DNA from: Carya illinoinensis
Lineage: Eukaryota > Streptophyta > Magnoliopsida > Fagales > Juglandaceae
NCBI RefSeq assembly: GCF_018687715.1
Contig: NC_056759.1
Location: forward strand, 29,014,385-29,078,384
Direction: 5' to 3'
DNA: 64,000 nt
The notes under the pieces were generated by a model. That model was not told where the DNA came from, did no database searches, and was given only the letters and a program-made list of their open reading frames with translations. How positions within the stretch are numbered: position 1 is the first letter of the stretch; each line of letters starts with the position of its first letter. The position numbers and the translations under genes are program-made. This document shows positions 1-11,500 of this stretch, one piece after another.

Positions 1-2822
1 TTGAATGATCATGATTGTAATATTTGTTTTATTGCTTTTAGAAGTAACAATGTTTATACAATCGATTTTGAAGAAATTACCCTACAAGATGCAATTTGTT
101 TTTCAGCTCAAAATGAAACTAGTTGGTTATGGCATAGAAGACTAGGTCATGCCAATATGGAACTTATTTCCAATCTTTCAAAAAATGATCTTGTGAGAGG
201 TTTACTAAAAACATATTTTCTTAAAGACAAAATTTGTGATGCATGTCAATTTGGTAAACAAACAAAAACTTCTTTTAAAACTAAGAAACATATTTCCACT
301 ACTAGACTATTGCAACTGATACACATGGATCTTTTTGGACCAAATAGAGTTGCAAGTTTAGGAGGAAAATATTATGCATTTGTTATTGTTGATGATTTCT
401 CTAGATATACTTGGGTCCTCTTTCTTGCTCATAAAGATGAGGCACATAATGCCTTTACCAAGTTATGCAAGAGAATTCAAAATGAAAAGGGCTATACTAT
501 TTCAAGTATCCGAAGTGATAGGGGAAAAGAGTTTGTTAATAAAAATATTGAAACATTTTGTGATGAAAACGGTTTTGTGCATAATTTTTCTGCTCCTCGA
601 ACTCCTCAACAAAATGGGGTAGTAGAGAGGAAAAATAGATCTCTTCAAGAGATAGCAAGAACAATGCTCAATGAGAACAACTTGCCTAGTTATTTTTGGG
701 CCGAAGCGGTAAGTACTGCATGTTATGTTATAAATAGAGTTATGCTAAGGTCTAAATTAGATAAAACCCCCTATGAGCTTTGGAATGAGAAAAAGCCCAA
801 CATTGGTTACTTTCATGTATTTGGATGCAAATGTTTTATTTTGAATGACAGGGATAATTTAGGCAAATTTGATGCAAAATCTGATGAAGGTATCTTTTTC
901 GGGTATTCTACTAATAGTAAAGCTTATAGAGTATTCAATAAAAAGACTTTGACTGTACAAGAATTTATGCATGTAGTATTTGATGAATCTAATTCTTCAC
1001 TCTCCAAGAAATCTATTGATGAAGAAACAGGAGGTATAAATAATACGAAAAGTCTCAATCTCAACAAAGAGAAAACAATAGAGGAAGTTCAACATGGAGC
1101 CATCAGGAAAGATCATCAAAATTTAATACAAGATGCAACCAAACAGTGGAAATTTGTGAAAGATCATCCAGTGGAAATTTGTGAAAGATCATCCAGTGGA
1201 ACAAATTTTGGGAGAACCTTCACAAGGTGTAAGTACTCGATCATCTCTTAGAAATATTTGCAATCATACTGCTTTTCTATCTCAAATTGAATCCAAAAAT
1301 ATTGATAACGCACTTCTTGATGAATCTTGGATTCTAGCTATGCAAGAAGAGTTGAATCAATTTGAAAGAAATGATGTTTGGACACTTGTTTCTAGACCCA
1401 AAAATCATACTATTATTGGAACAAAATAGGTTTTTAGAAACAAGAAAGATGAGTCCGGAGTCATTACTAGAAATAAGGCTTGACTTGTAGCCCAAGGTTT
1501 TAATCAAGAAGAAGGAATCGATTATGATGAGACATATGCATCTGTCGCAAGATTAGAAGCTATTCGAATGCTACTTGCATATGCTTGTTATAAAGATTTC
1601 AAACTTTTTCAAATGGATGTTAAAAGTGCTTTTTTTTAAATGGTTTTATAAATGAAGAGGTATATGTTGAGCAACCTCCAGGTTTTGAAAATCATATTTC
1701 TCCAAATCATGTTTTCAAACTCACAAAAGTACTATATGGACTTAAACAAGCTCCTAGAGCTTGGTACGAGAGACTCAGTGGTTTCTTGATTGAAAAAGGT
1801 TTTTTAAGAGGAAAAATCGATACAACTCTTTTCATTAAATATGAAAATGATGATATTCTTTTGATTCAGATTTATGTTGATGATATAATATTCGGTGCTA
1901 CTAATGAAAATATGTGTCAAGTTTTTGCTAAAACTATGCAGGAAGAATTTGATATGAGCATGATGGAAGAACTTACATTCTTTCTCGGATTGCAAATTAA
2001 GCAAGCAAAAAGTGGGACATTCATCAATCAATCAAAATATATTAAGGAATTACTGAAGTTTGGGATGGAAAATGCTAAGAAAATTGGAACACCAATGAGC
2101 CTATCAACTAAACTTGATAAAGATGAATCCGATAAGGCAGTTGACTCGAAGATATATCGAGGTATGATTGGTAGCTTATTATATTTAACAGCCAGTAGAC
2201 CATATATTATGTTTAGTGTGTGCTTATGTGCACGCTTTCAATCATCTCCAAAAGAATCACATTTAATTGCAGTTAAGCGCATTTTTAGATATCTTAGTGG
2301 TACAATTAACCTAGGGTTATGGTACCCTAAGCACACATCTTTCGATCTAATCAGTTACACAAATGCAGATTATGCTGGCTGTAAAATAGATCGAAAAAGC
2401 ACTAGCGGAGTATGCCATTTCTTAGGTCATGCACTAGTTTCCTGGTTTAGTAAAAACAAAATTCTGTTGCACTATCTACTGTTGAGGCAGAATATGTTGC
2501 TGCGGGTAGTTGTTGTACTCAAGTTCTCTACATGAAGCAACAACTTGAAGATTTTAAACTCATGTATAATCACATTCCAATCAAATGTGATAATACAAGT
2601 GCTATAAATCTTTCAAAGAACCCAATACAACATTCTAGAACTAAGCATATTGAAATAAGATATCATTTTCTTCGAGATCATGTGCAGAAAGGCGATATAG
2701 TACTAGAATTCACAAACACACACGATCAGTTAGTAGATATTTTCACAAAGCCTTTACCAGAAGATAGATTATGTATGATCAGAAAAGAAATAGGTATGAT
2801 GCATGTTATGAATATCTCTTAA
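1..2822 (+). pseudogene. Ty1-copia pol remnant (integrase, RT, RNase H)
   Basis: This is the 3' two-thirds of a copia-type polyprotein; the 5' LTR, gag and protease lie outside the window. In order I see the GAG-pre-integrase motif (WLWHRRLGHAN, from about 127), the integrase core with DLFGP, SDRGKEF and NGVVERKN (about 320-640), reverse transcriptase with the catalytic YVDD at 1873-1884, and RNase H (ADYAGCKIDRKSTSG about 2365, then NPIQHSRTKHIEIR). The order integrase before RT defines copia rather than gypsy. The wording of the RT/RNase H block resembles the SIRE/Maximus lineage. It is broken by a 25-bp tandem duplication (1146-1195), in-frame TAG 1427-1429 and TGA 1481-1483, a T-run frameshift near 1630-1637, and a frameshift near 2450. 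It is not functional. Confidence 0.93.
1146..1195 (+). repeat. 25-bp perfect tandem duplication in copia pol
   Basis: Two adjacent identical 25-bp units (1146-1170 and 1171-1195) begin GTGGAAATTTGTG. Because 25 is not a multiple of three, the duplication moves the frame: the integrase frame ends at 1251, while the downstream RT frame is already open from about 1181. Confidence 0.9.
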
Positions 2823-2870
2823 AAGATAGACTAGAGTCAATAAAAATAGAGATAGATTTTTTAAATACTT

Positions 2871-3308
2871 TTACATAAACTTGAGATTCTTAGCATCATG
2901 TTTGAGACGCTCATTCTCTTCATACAATATCATGTCATTCTTATCCATGGGAACCGGCAAGCGGAATGAAGAATCTAATAAAGATTTCAACTGTTTATTC
3001 TTCTGCCGAATGATTCCTTCCCTTGTGTGAGACTCTTAAACAATTCGTTGAAGTACAACAATTTGTTCTTTGAGCTTTTCAACTTCATGATTTTTGGCTT
3101 GTAGCCGCTGAGAAAAAGCAACAATAGAGGAAGAGTAGCGAGTCCCAAGACTCACCAAGTCATAAATAGCATTAGAATCTGACTTATTAGTCAGATTATT
3201 ATTTTCCTGCTGCAACATGACACCAATGGCAGCTGCAGAAAGGACAGAAGGTTGAGATGCAGAATGCCTCATGGATGGATATAGAGAAATGTTAGAAGAA
3301 TGAGCCAT
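2871..3308 (-). pseudogene. Antisense coiled-coil ORF between copia pol and 3' LTR
   Basis: On the strand opposite pol, a frame starts with ATG at 3306-3308 (MAHSSNISL) and runs to a TAA at 3036-3038. It continues in the same frame to a second stop at 2871-2873, giving 145 codons with one internal stop. The second half is rich in E, K, Q, L and N (for example QAKNHEVEKLKEQIVVLQ, then YEENERLKHDAKNLK), as expected for a coiled coil. The open frame also extends upstream to 3467. The sense strand here has no long ORF. I recall similar reverse-strand ORFs in SIRE-like copia elements, but the function is unknown. The persistence of one frame across the stop argues that it was once coding. Confidence 0.5.
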
Positions 3309-3853
3309 TGAGAAAAGAATAGAAGGCTTAAAACGAGAATGCTGAAGGAATGCAGATGAGTTATAGAGATGAGAAGAAAACTTGATGCGGATTGGATGAA
3401 CTTCAGGACTGATTTTATAGAGATAGCATAAAGAACAAGACAAGCTATCATCCAAGTCAAAGAGCAATGTATTTTTTCCCGATCGGTGAAAATGATTTTT
3501 TTTAGAAACTCGGAGCCTTCAATCTCGTTTGTCAACAACATCAGGCGATTTTTTCAAATCTCCAGCCGCACTTGTCAGGTCACAGACGGATGAAATTTAT
3601 TTATTTTTAACTATCTACAGTGTCTACTAACGCACCATTTTCTTCAAATCCATTTACTTGTTGCGGATCCTTTTTAATGATGCCAAAAGGGGGAGAAGTA
3701 TTAGACTAGAACATTAACATTGTTTGAATTGCTAAACTTATTATATATGCTTGAAATTATATTTATACTTTTGCTTGAAAAACTAACGCACATCTCAGGG
3801 GGAGCTTAAGTATTAATACAACTTTCAGATTCTATCAAGTATTTGTCATCATC

Positions 3854-3866
3854 AAAAAGGGGGAGA
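3854..3866 (+). other. Polypurine tract of the copia element
   Basis: AAAAAGGGGGAGA lies directly before the TGTTGA start of the LTR, the usual position for plus-strand DNA priming. A second similar purine tract (AAAAGGGGGAGAAG, about 3685) and a GGGGGAGC at about 3800 lie upstream and may be older or auxiliary tracts. Confidence 0.75.
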
Positions 3867-4177
3867 TTGTTGAACCCAAGATTTCAAGTTTTGTGTAATT
3901 ATATATTTACACATAGATTTTGATGATAACAAATGAATTCAAAGAATAAAGAAGTCTCAAGCTCAAGTTGTCTACACAATGGAGTCAAGCACATCAAGGA
4001 AACAAGCATGAGCAAGAAGGGAACAAGTTCACATTAAAATTATAGAGTAATGTTGTAAATCTCTTCAAAATTCGAAATTAGGATTAATGCTCAAAATTAA
4101 TATTTTATCATAAAGCATTAAAATACTTTTTTCACATGTGCATGAATATTTTTGAAAATTAAATTTGAAAATTTTGA

Positions 4178-4570
4178 AAGATGATTGATTGTCATCTTTT
4201 ACATGTGCATGCCTTGATTAAAGGGTTGAAATTTGAAAATATTAAAGATGATTGATTGTCATCTTTCACATGTGCATGTTTTATTTGAATATTTTCAAAA
4301 GTGATTGATACTTTTTTGGACTTATACAAAAGGTAGATGATTTTGTTTGAAAATTTTGAAAAGTAAAGTGTGCTCATTTTGTCATATGCAAAAAGTAAAA
4401 GATTAGGTTTGAATTTTTTGAAAAGGAAAGTGTGCTCATTTTGTCATATGCCAAAAGTAAAAGATTAGGTTTGATTTTTTTAAAAAGTGAATGATGTTGT
4501 CTTTGACAATTGAAAAAGAAGAACCTTTTATTTGAATTTTTTGAAAAAGTGAATGATGTTGTCTTTGACA
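4178..4570 (+). repeat. Paired short tandem repeats in copia LTR U3
   Basis: Three sets of near-perfect duplications lie side by side. They are a GATTGATTGTCATCTTT motif at 4178-4211 and 4244-4278, a TGTGCTCATTTTGTCATATG motif at 4365-4426 and 4427-4487, and an AGTGAATGATGTTGTCTTTG motif at 4482-4508 and 4544-4570. The spacing is 62 to 66 bp each time. Such arrays just upstream of the LTR TATA box are typical of retrotransposon enhancer regions. Confidence 0.8.
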
Positions 4571-4610
4571 TGTGAATCTTTTTAAATTTGAATACGAAGT
4601 CTCATATGTC

Positions 4611-4617
4611 TATAAAT
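4611..4617 (+). promoter_or_regulatory. TATA box of the copia LTR
   Basis: TATAAATAGA follows the U3 repeat array and lies about 740 bp into the LTR, consistent with an RNA polymerase II start about 30 bp downstream (R region). The position is inferred from the motif only. Confidence 0.55.
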
Positions 4618-5379
4618 AGATCATTTGAGAGCTTCACATTTACAACACCAAGAGCATACAACATTCATTCAAAACTTTTATTCTCTCTTCTCTAAGCATT
4701 GAGCCTTAATCCTTGTTCATTTTAAGAGATATAGTTTACGCTGTATTGTTCTTATTTCACTCATTGAGGAGTGTTTTCTGATAACCTACCCACTATCTGC
4801 TTTTGTATCAGAAAAAGGGTGTGTATAACCCTTGTGCGTGTAGAAAGTATTCTACACGGGGAATAGTTGAATCACCACGTATAAGGTGATTGCAAGTGTA
4901 GAGGGTGTTCTACACGGATCCTTTGTAGTGGTGTTGTTCAAAGGTGTAATAGGTTTCTATCTCCACCTGAACGAGGTTGAATAGTGAATTTGGGAATCCT
5001 CAAGGGGTAGCTTGAGGCGAGGACGTAGGCAGTTGGGCCGAACGTCGTTAACATACTGAGTTTGCTTCTCTCTTACCCTTACTCTTTATATTTATTGTTA
5101 TTTCATATTTTGTTTATATTTTATATTATATATTTGATTTATAATTGTTATTTTTTTTAATACAACTCAATTCACCCCCTCTTGTGTTAGTCATTTGGGC
5201 AATAGTCTTGACTCTTCAATAATCATATTATGTACTTGCTTCCCACTTTCTCCATGTAGCTCTACCCCATGGCTGCTGTGGTTTTTGAGGAAAAATATTT
5301 TAAAACCTCTACTCTTCTAGAAGCAAAACTGGGATATAAACCTTCTTTGATATGAAGTAATGTGTGGGGATCTATGAAA

Positions 5380-5668
5380 TTGTTAGAGGGATTGAGATGG
5401 AGAGTGGGAAATGATAGAAGCATCAGAGTTTGGGGTCATAAATGGTTAAACATGCCTTCCTCTTACTGTGTTCAATCAATTGTCAAGATCTTAGTAAGTG
5501 TTGCAAGAGTAGAGGAGCTAAATTGTTAAAGGAGGGATTGAGATGGAGAGTGGGAAATGACAAAAGCATCACAGTATGGGGTCATAAATGGTTAAACATG
5601 CCTTCCTCTTACTGTGTTCAATCAATTGTCAAGATCTTAGTAAGTGATGCAAGAGTAGAGGAGCTGAT
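5380..5668 (+). repeat. ~146-bp tandem duplication inside LINE ORF2
   Basis: The block containing GAGATGGAGAGTGGGAAATG to GCAAGAGTAGAGGAGCT occurs at about 5380-5521 and again at about 5522-5668, with only a handful of mismatches. It duplicates the RWRVGN...WGHKWLNMPSSY segment. Confidence 0.88.
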
Positions 5669-6375
5669 AGATAATGATAGAGGAGAATGGAATGAAGACC
5701 TGGTAAATGTAGTGTTTGAGAAGGTAGAAGTTGAATAGATTTGCAACATCCCCTTTAGCAAAGTGGGATCAAAAGACAAGATGATATAGGGTCCATCAAA
5801 GAAAGACATTTTCTCTGTGAGAAATGCTTATTTTTTGGCAGTTGAAAAAAGTGTCTAGCCAAGGGAGAACCATCTGTTGCACAGGCAACGGACTTGAGGT
5901 GGAAGAATATCTGGAATCTAAATGTGCCGGGGGTAATGAAATTTTTTTATAGAAAGCAGGCAATGGCTTACTTGCAACAAGGAAAAACCTATTTAATAGG
6001 AAAATAGCAGAAACTCCTTACTATTCAATTTGCTTTGTAGAGGAAGAGTCTGTAATGCATGTATTATGGCAGTGTCCAGCAGTAAGGGATGTATGTGCAA
6101 AGTCAATAAGGCCACTACAAAAGTGGGCAAGCACAAAAGATATTTTCCTTAACCTGTGGGAGAAAATGGTGGAGAGACTAAGAGAAGAAGATTTAAAGTT
6201 AGCAACTGTCACTTTGAGGAAGATTTGGCTAAGAAGAACTAAGTTTATATTTGATGAGAGGTTTCAAAGTCCCTACAGAGTAATCTGGTCAGCAAAAGCA
6301 AGTCTTGATGAATTTCAAAAAGCACAGATGGGAGTAATGGAATGCAATGTAGGAGAGGATATATGCACCTATAGG

Positions 6376-6378
6376 AGA
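6376..6378. other. CACTA target-site duplication, left copy (AGA)
   Basis: AGA immediately precedes CACTA at 6379. The same AGA follows GTAGTG at 20001-20003. A three-base duplication is the signature of CACTA elements. Confidence 0.85.
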
Positions 6379-6406
6379 CACTACAACATTTTTGCGTTTT
6401 TGCGGC
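6379..6406 (+). repeat. CACTA terminal inverted repeat, left
   Basis: 28-bp TIR matching the right end with two mismatches; the first 17 bases (CACTACAACATTTTTGC) are identical. These ends are where the transposase acts. Confidence 0.93.
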
Positions 6407-6640
6407 TGTGTTTTTCCCGGCGTTCTATGCGTTTGACGGAAGAATGATGTACAGCCCATTTTATTACGGCGACCCATATAATGACGCAACAGGTGACATA
6501 TTGCGGCGACAATTATTTCGCCGCTGGAAAATTGACTGCGAAATGCAATATAAGGCGGTCTGGAGCTTATTACCGCGACATTTGTGCGACGCAATAGTAT
6601 TTGCTTCAGCATTACCTATTGCAGCGGATGTCTTGCCATA
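6407..6640 (+). repeat. CACTA subterminal repeats, left
   Basis: Short GC-rich motifs recur in both orientations, for example TTACGGCGAC, ATTGCGGCGACAATT, TTTCGCCGCTGG, TACCGCGACATTTGTGCGAC. Subterminal arrays like this are the binding sites for the TnpA-type protein in characterised CACTA elements; here that role is inferred. Confidence 0.75.
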
Positions 6641-6777
6641 AAAGAGGGGAATTATTTAAACCCCTGTTTTCCTTCTCTCCCAACCCGATGCGTATACATG
6701 ATCTGCAGCTGAAAAACACCCTGAGTTCCCTCAAGTTGCCGATAACCTTGTCGCGCATCATCACCTCACCCAGCAGG

Positions 6778-6780
<3 letters not shown>

Positions 6781-6828
<48 letters not shown>
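6781..6828 (+). repeat. (CT)24 microsatellite
   Basis: An uninterrupted run of 24 CT dinucleotides within the CACTA leader, about 1.7 kb upstream of the transposase start. Open frames here on either strand (SLSLSL or RERERE) are artefacts of the repeat. Confidence 0.97.
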
Positions 6829-6832
<4 letters not shown>

Positions 6833-8552
6833 TCTGGTTTGACCCTCTCGGCCTCTCTCCATTTGCAGCACAAATCAAACAAATTGGGAAATTGGGATAT
6901 AATTCCCTTAACTCCAGCTAGGAATTTCGGTTTCCCTAATCCTGCTGCCGCAACAATATTAAGGTATATATATAAATTTCAGCCTCTAATCTATATAGAA
7001 AATGCATTTTGTATACTTTTCAGATGTTTTCTGGGCTGCATATAATCGGTGATAAATGACCCCTCTTTGTACCTCTTGCCCTTGCTCCTGATTTTTGACG
7101 TGTTTCTTGCAGTTTATTGTGGGTTTGGTTATTTCCATCACTTAGATCAATATCTTCAAATTCCCTTACGCAATTTATTTTTACACTTCCTATGGTTGAT
7201 GTAGATTTATTTCTCTCCTCATTTTGCTCTATTTAATTAGGTTTAGCTGAAATTATTGTGCATTTTATTAAACTACAACAGTTGTAATTTCTGTGACCAT
7301 TTACATCTATCTAAATAAGAGCTTATTTACCTCCATTACTGCACATCTCCACCTACAATGCTCATGATAATGATCCTGATAGATGTCGTTTGTTTCTTTA
7401 TTTCTTTTTCATTTTTTTTTTCTTGGGGGAAGGGGTTTATAGGCCATGGAATTAGTGGCCATGATTCTTTAATATGGCTGGAATCATTAACACCCACACA
7501 TGTGTGCTAATGAGTGAAGAGCTACTTGTGCTGCAGCCAATTAATCTGCTGCATAGATACCAATTAGTGGCCATGATTCTTTAATATGGCTGCTTTAACA
7601 AATAAAATAAATAATAATAATTTATAAATAATAAATTAATGTTGACACTAAAAGTCATATCTTTCCAAATCTAAAACCATCAAGCGACATGGTTCATGAG
7701 GTACTTTTTGGATGAACCATGTTTGTAGTAGTCAAGGTGATCGTTAGTTAATATTAACATGGTAACTAATATGTTCAGTACTACATTAATGAGTTTGAAA
7801 TGGTCCAATGTATGTGGTGCAAAATTCAGTAGCGTGTAGTTAGTTGGTAATGCCCCTGGGAGACATTACCAATTTAGTTCCATGCTAGATACGTACTGTG
7901 AACTGTTGGTTAAATTTCTGACAGTTTCAAAGTCAAAATGGTTGTTAGCATGCTTCATCCATTAATTACTTTTACATACCATGAATAAATGCATTGTATG
8001 TGGGTTGGATCATGCTATATGCTTACATCTTTGTGAGCTAATTCGTTGCATGACTTTTCCAAACATCTATATTTTGGAACATTTTAAAGGATTGATGATT
8101 TGCCATTAAATCAGTGCATTTCTTCTTTTGTTTTTGTAATAGAACTAAACATGGACATCACCCACTGCCACACAAGTCCTTTGATACTTACACATTCCTA
8201 TCATGGGTGATTGGAGCTGACATAGGAGTTAGGATTATTCAGACATGTCCATTTTTTGATGGGGTGCTATTGCCTTTTGTGAGAGATCATGAACCCTTCA
8301 TAAATATCTTCTCAGACTTCATCCCCATACTGAAGTTCTACACTTGATCTCCAATAGATATAGAAGTTCATAAAACACCCATACACTTCCTATTTTTCTA
8401 TACCACCACTAGAGTGCTTTCTAAACGAGCAAAAACACCAACTATTCCTCTTATGAAATATATCTCTCTTTTTTTCACTGCATAATTAGATGTTTATGAG
8501 ATCTGATGTCTATAAACATATAAAATCAAGTGTTGAAATATTCCTTTTTCAG
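6829..8552 (+). other. CACTA leader region upstream of the transposase
   Basis: No convincing coding sequence. It probably holds the promoter and an untranslated first exon. The transposase ATG is preceded by a pyrimidine tract and AG (TTCCTTTTTCAG), which looks like a splice acceptor of a leader intron. A 30-bp direct repeat (ATTAGTGGCCATGATTCTTT...) occurs at 7451-7480 and 7563-7592. Confidence 0.5.
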
Positions 8553-11500
8553 ATGGACAAAAGTTGGATGCACCTCACCGATAGGTTTAGGTCAAGGGAA
8601 TATGGCATTGGGGTTAGGCAATTCCTCACAATGGCTCGAGCTCATGCTCAAGGAAGTACAACAGTGAAGTGTCCATACTGTAGATGTCGTAATAATTCCT
8701 TCTTGCTAATCAGTGAGGTAGAGAGGCATTTGTTTATTACGGGTATTGATCCAAATTATACTAATTGGATTTTTCATGGCGAGCAAGAACCGTTTAGTTT
8801 CATGGCCGAGGATGGAGATGATATACCTGATGGTGGTGACAATAGTTATATTGATGACATCGACGATATGTTGGCTGACATTCATGCGGCAAACAATGTA
8901 GGGGAAGAAGATGACATGGCTCCACACCCCAGGGAGCCCAATACGGTTGAACCCAACCCGAGCACCTTTGAGAAGTTGTTGGAAGATGCTCGCCGTCCAC
9001 TTTATGATGGTTGCAACTCATTTTCAAAATTATCATTCATTGTTAAGTTGCTCAATATCAAAACTATTGGCGGTTGGAGTGTAAAGTCCTTTGACATGTT
9101 GATAAAACTATTGAAAACAGCTTTTCCTAATTCACTCTTGCCAGAATCTTTTCATGAGGCACGTGCATTGGAGCGAGGGTTGGGATTTAGATACATTAAA
9201 ATTCACGCTTGCCCAAACGATTGCCTACTCTATTGGAAGGAAAATAGCAACTTGCAAGAGTGCCCTAAGTGCAAAGCCTCTAGGTGGTTGTCGGCCACAT
9301 CTTCTAAAAGACCAGTGCCCCAAAAGATAGTGAGGTATTTTCCACTGAAGCCAAGGCTGCAGAGACTATTTATGTCCAAGAAAACAGCTGTATCCATGAG
9401 GTGGCATCATGAAGAAAGGGCACAAGATGAAAGCACTTTGCGCCATCCGGCTGACTCGGAAGTGTGGACCACATTTGATGCCGAGCATCGTTGGTTTGCT
9501 CAAGATCCTTGAAATGTGAGGCTCGGGCTTGCTACTGATGGGTTCAACCCATTCAATAATATGAGCAAACCATATAGCATATGGCCAGTGATTCTAGTTC
9601 CATATAATTTGCCTCCATGGCTATGTATGAAAGATCCATTCTTCATGTTGTCTACACTAATTCCTGGGCCGAAATCACCGGGGAATGAGATTAATGTTTA
9701 CTTACGCCCTTTAGTTGATGAACTACTAGAGTTGTGGGAAAATGGGGTTGATACATATGATGCCATGGTTGGCCAAAGATTTCGATTACATGCGGCTTTA
9801 TTGTGGACTATCAATGATTTTCCTGCATATGGTAACATTTCTGGTTGGAGCACTAAAGGGAAGTTGGCATGCCCTTGTTGTAATCTGCATACAGATTCTT
9901 TCTGGTTGACAAATGGGCGAAAGCATTGTTACATGGGTCATCGCCGCTTCCTTCCAACAGGGCACATCTTCAGAACCAAGAAGAATATTTTCAATGGAAA
10001 AGAAGATCTACGCATGCCACCTATGCAGCTTTCAGGGGAAGATATAATGCACCAATTAAATGGCATTGGGCATGTAGATTTTGGCAAGGGTACTAAGCGG
10101 AGAAAGCGCACCCCTGAGGAGTTAAACTGGACAAAAAGGAGTCTCTTCTTTGATCTACCCTATTGGCCAGCTCTAAAACTTAGACACAATCTCGATGTTA
10201 TGCATATCGAGAAAAACATATTTGACAATATTTTGGGTACATTGATGAATATTCCAGGTAAAACAAAGGATGGTATCAAGGCTCGCAGAGACTTGGCCGA
10301 ACTCGGTATAAGGAAAGAATTACATTTGAAAGAAGTTGGTGATCGAGTTATTATTCCTCATGCCCAGTTGATGTTGCATGGAGATGAGAGGAAAGATTTT
10401 TGTGCATGGTTGAAAGGTGTAAAATTCCCTGATGGTTTTGCATCTAACATTTCAAGATGTGTTAATGTCCGCGAGCGTAAAATATCTGGTATGAAAAGTC
10501 ATGATGCCCACATATTCATACAAAGGCTATTGCCAGCAGCAATTGCAGGGTACTTACCTTGTGATATATGTATGACATTGAATGCACTTAGCACATTTTT
10601 CAAGATTTTGTGTGCACGGACATGCAAAAAAGAAGCAGTTTTACAACTTGAGTCTAACATTGCCCTCATTCTTTGCAAGTTGGAAACAATATTTCCCCCA
10701 AACTTTTTTGACGTAATGGTCCACCTGGCTATCCATTTACCTAGAGAGTTGTTGCTAGTAGGACCAGTTCAATACTGTTGGATGTATCCATTCGAGAGGT
10801 ATTTGGGCAAGTTTAAGCAGTATGTGAAAAACAAAGCCCGAACAGAAGGATCCATTGCTGAGGCTTATATTCATGTTGAATGCTTGACGTTCGCATCAAT
10901 GTATCTATATGATGTACCAACTCGCTTCACTCGAGAGGATCGAAACATTGATGTTGGTGTCCAAACATCCGAGATATCAGCCTTTGGGATTTTTGATCAA
11001 AAAGTCCGCCCACTTGGTATCGCAACACCTATCCAGTTGGATAAGAAACTATTTAAAACTGTCCGATGGTACGCCCTCAACAACTGCACCGAGATTGAAC
11101 AGTTCTTGGAGTAAGAGCCTTGAACTAATTGATGGGCAAAAAATAAATTTTTATACCATTATTGGATAGTGATTATGTAGTGATGCTTGTTAAAATGCTT
11201 TATGTCTTTCGTGTAGGGAGCACTACAACATCTTGAAGGAGCAGAGCTTATATAACATTGAAAGGCGGCATGAAGCTGAATTTCCATCGTGGTTCAGGAA
11301 ATGTGTAAGTTCAGGAAGACTTACATAATATCTACCCCACCCCATTTCCATTAATAGATACGTACTTATTCATTTCCATTGCCTTTCTTGTCTTCATGTC
11401 ATTATTTTAGATTCAAGCGCTACGTGGTAGGGATCCCCACATAGTATCTGACGATCTTTATGCAATAGCTTGTGGGCCTGACCCTTGGGTGGGTTCATAT

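Larger units (their letters stand above)
3868..5221 (+). repeat. 3' LTR of the copia element
   Basis: The LTR starts TGTTGA right after the polypurine tract. It ends at a degenerate inverted counterpart, TTCAATA (expected TCAACA), where LINE sequence resumes. The length is about 1.35 kb. It holds a U3 repeat array (4178-4570), a TATA box at 4611-4617, and a C-rich end (TTCACCCCCTC). The 5' LTR is outside the window, so the LTR pair and target duplication cannot be compared. The 3' boundary is good to a few bases. Confidence 0.8.
5222..6378 (+). pseudogene. LINE ORF2 remnant, left half (RT C-terminus, zf-RVT)
   Basis: Beginning near 5270 the plus strand encodes LINE ORF2 C-terminal sequence in shifting frames. 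I see EKYFKTSTLLEAKLGYKPS, GLRWRVGNDKSITVWGHKWL (twice), then the zf-RVT region with EEESVMHVLWQCPAVRDVCA (about 6040-6100), and the linker ASLDEFQKAQ leading to RNase H. It is interrupted by the copia element on its left and by the CACTA element at 6379, and resumes at 20001. Several stops and frameshifts make it a pseudogene. The first ~40 bases after the LTR are too degraded to assign. Confidence 0.82.

Noticed and set aside
6612..6921. Frames reading SLSLSL or RERERE on both strands
   Set aside because: Created by the (CT)24 microsatellite.
8114..8347. 77-codon frame upstream of the transposase
   Set aside because: No resemblance to the conserved N-terminus, and it precedes the MDKSW start in another frame; considered non-coding leader.
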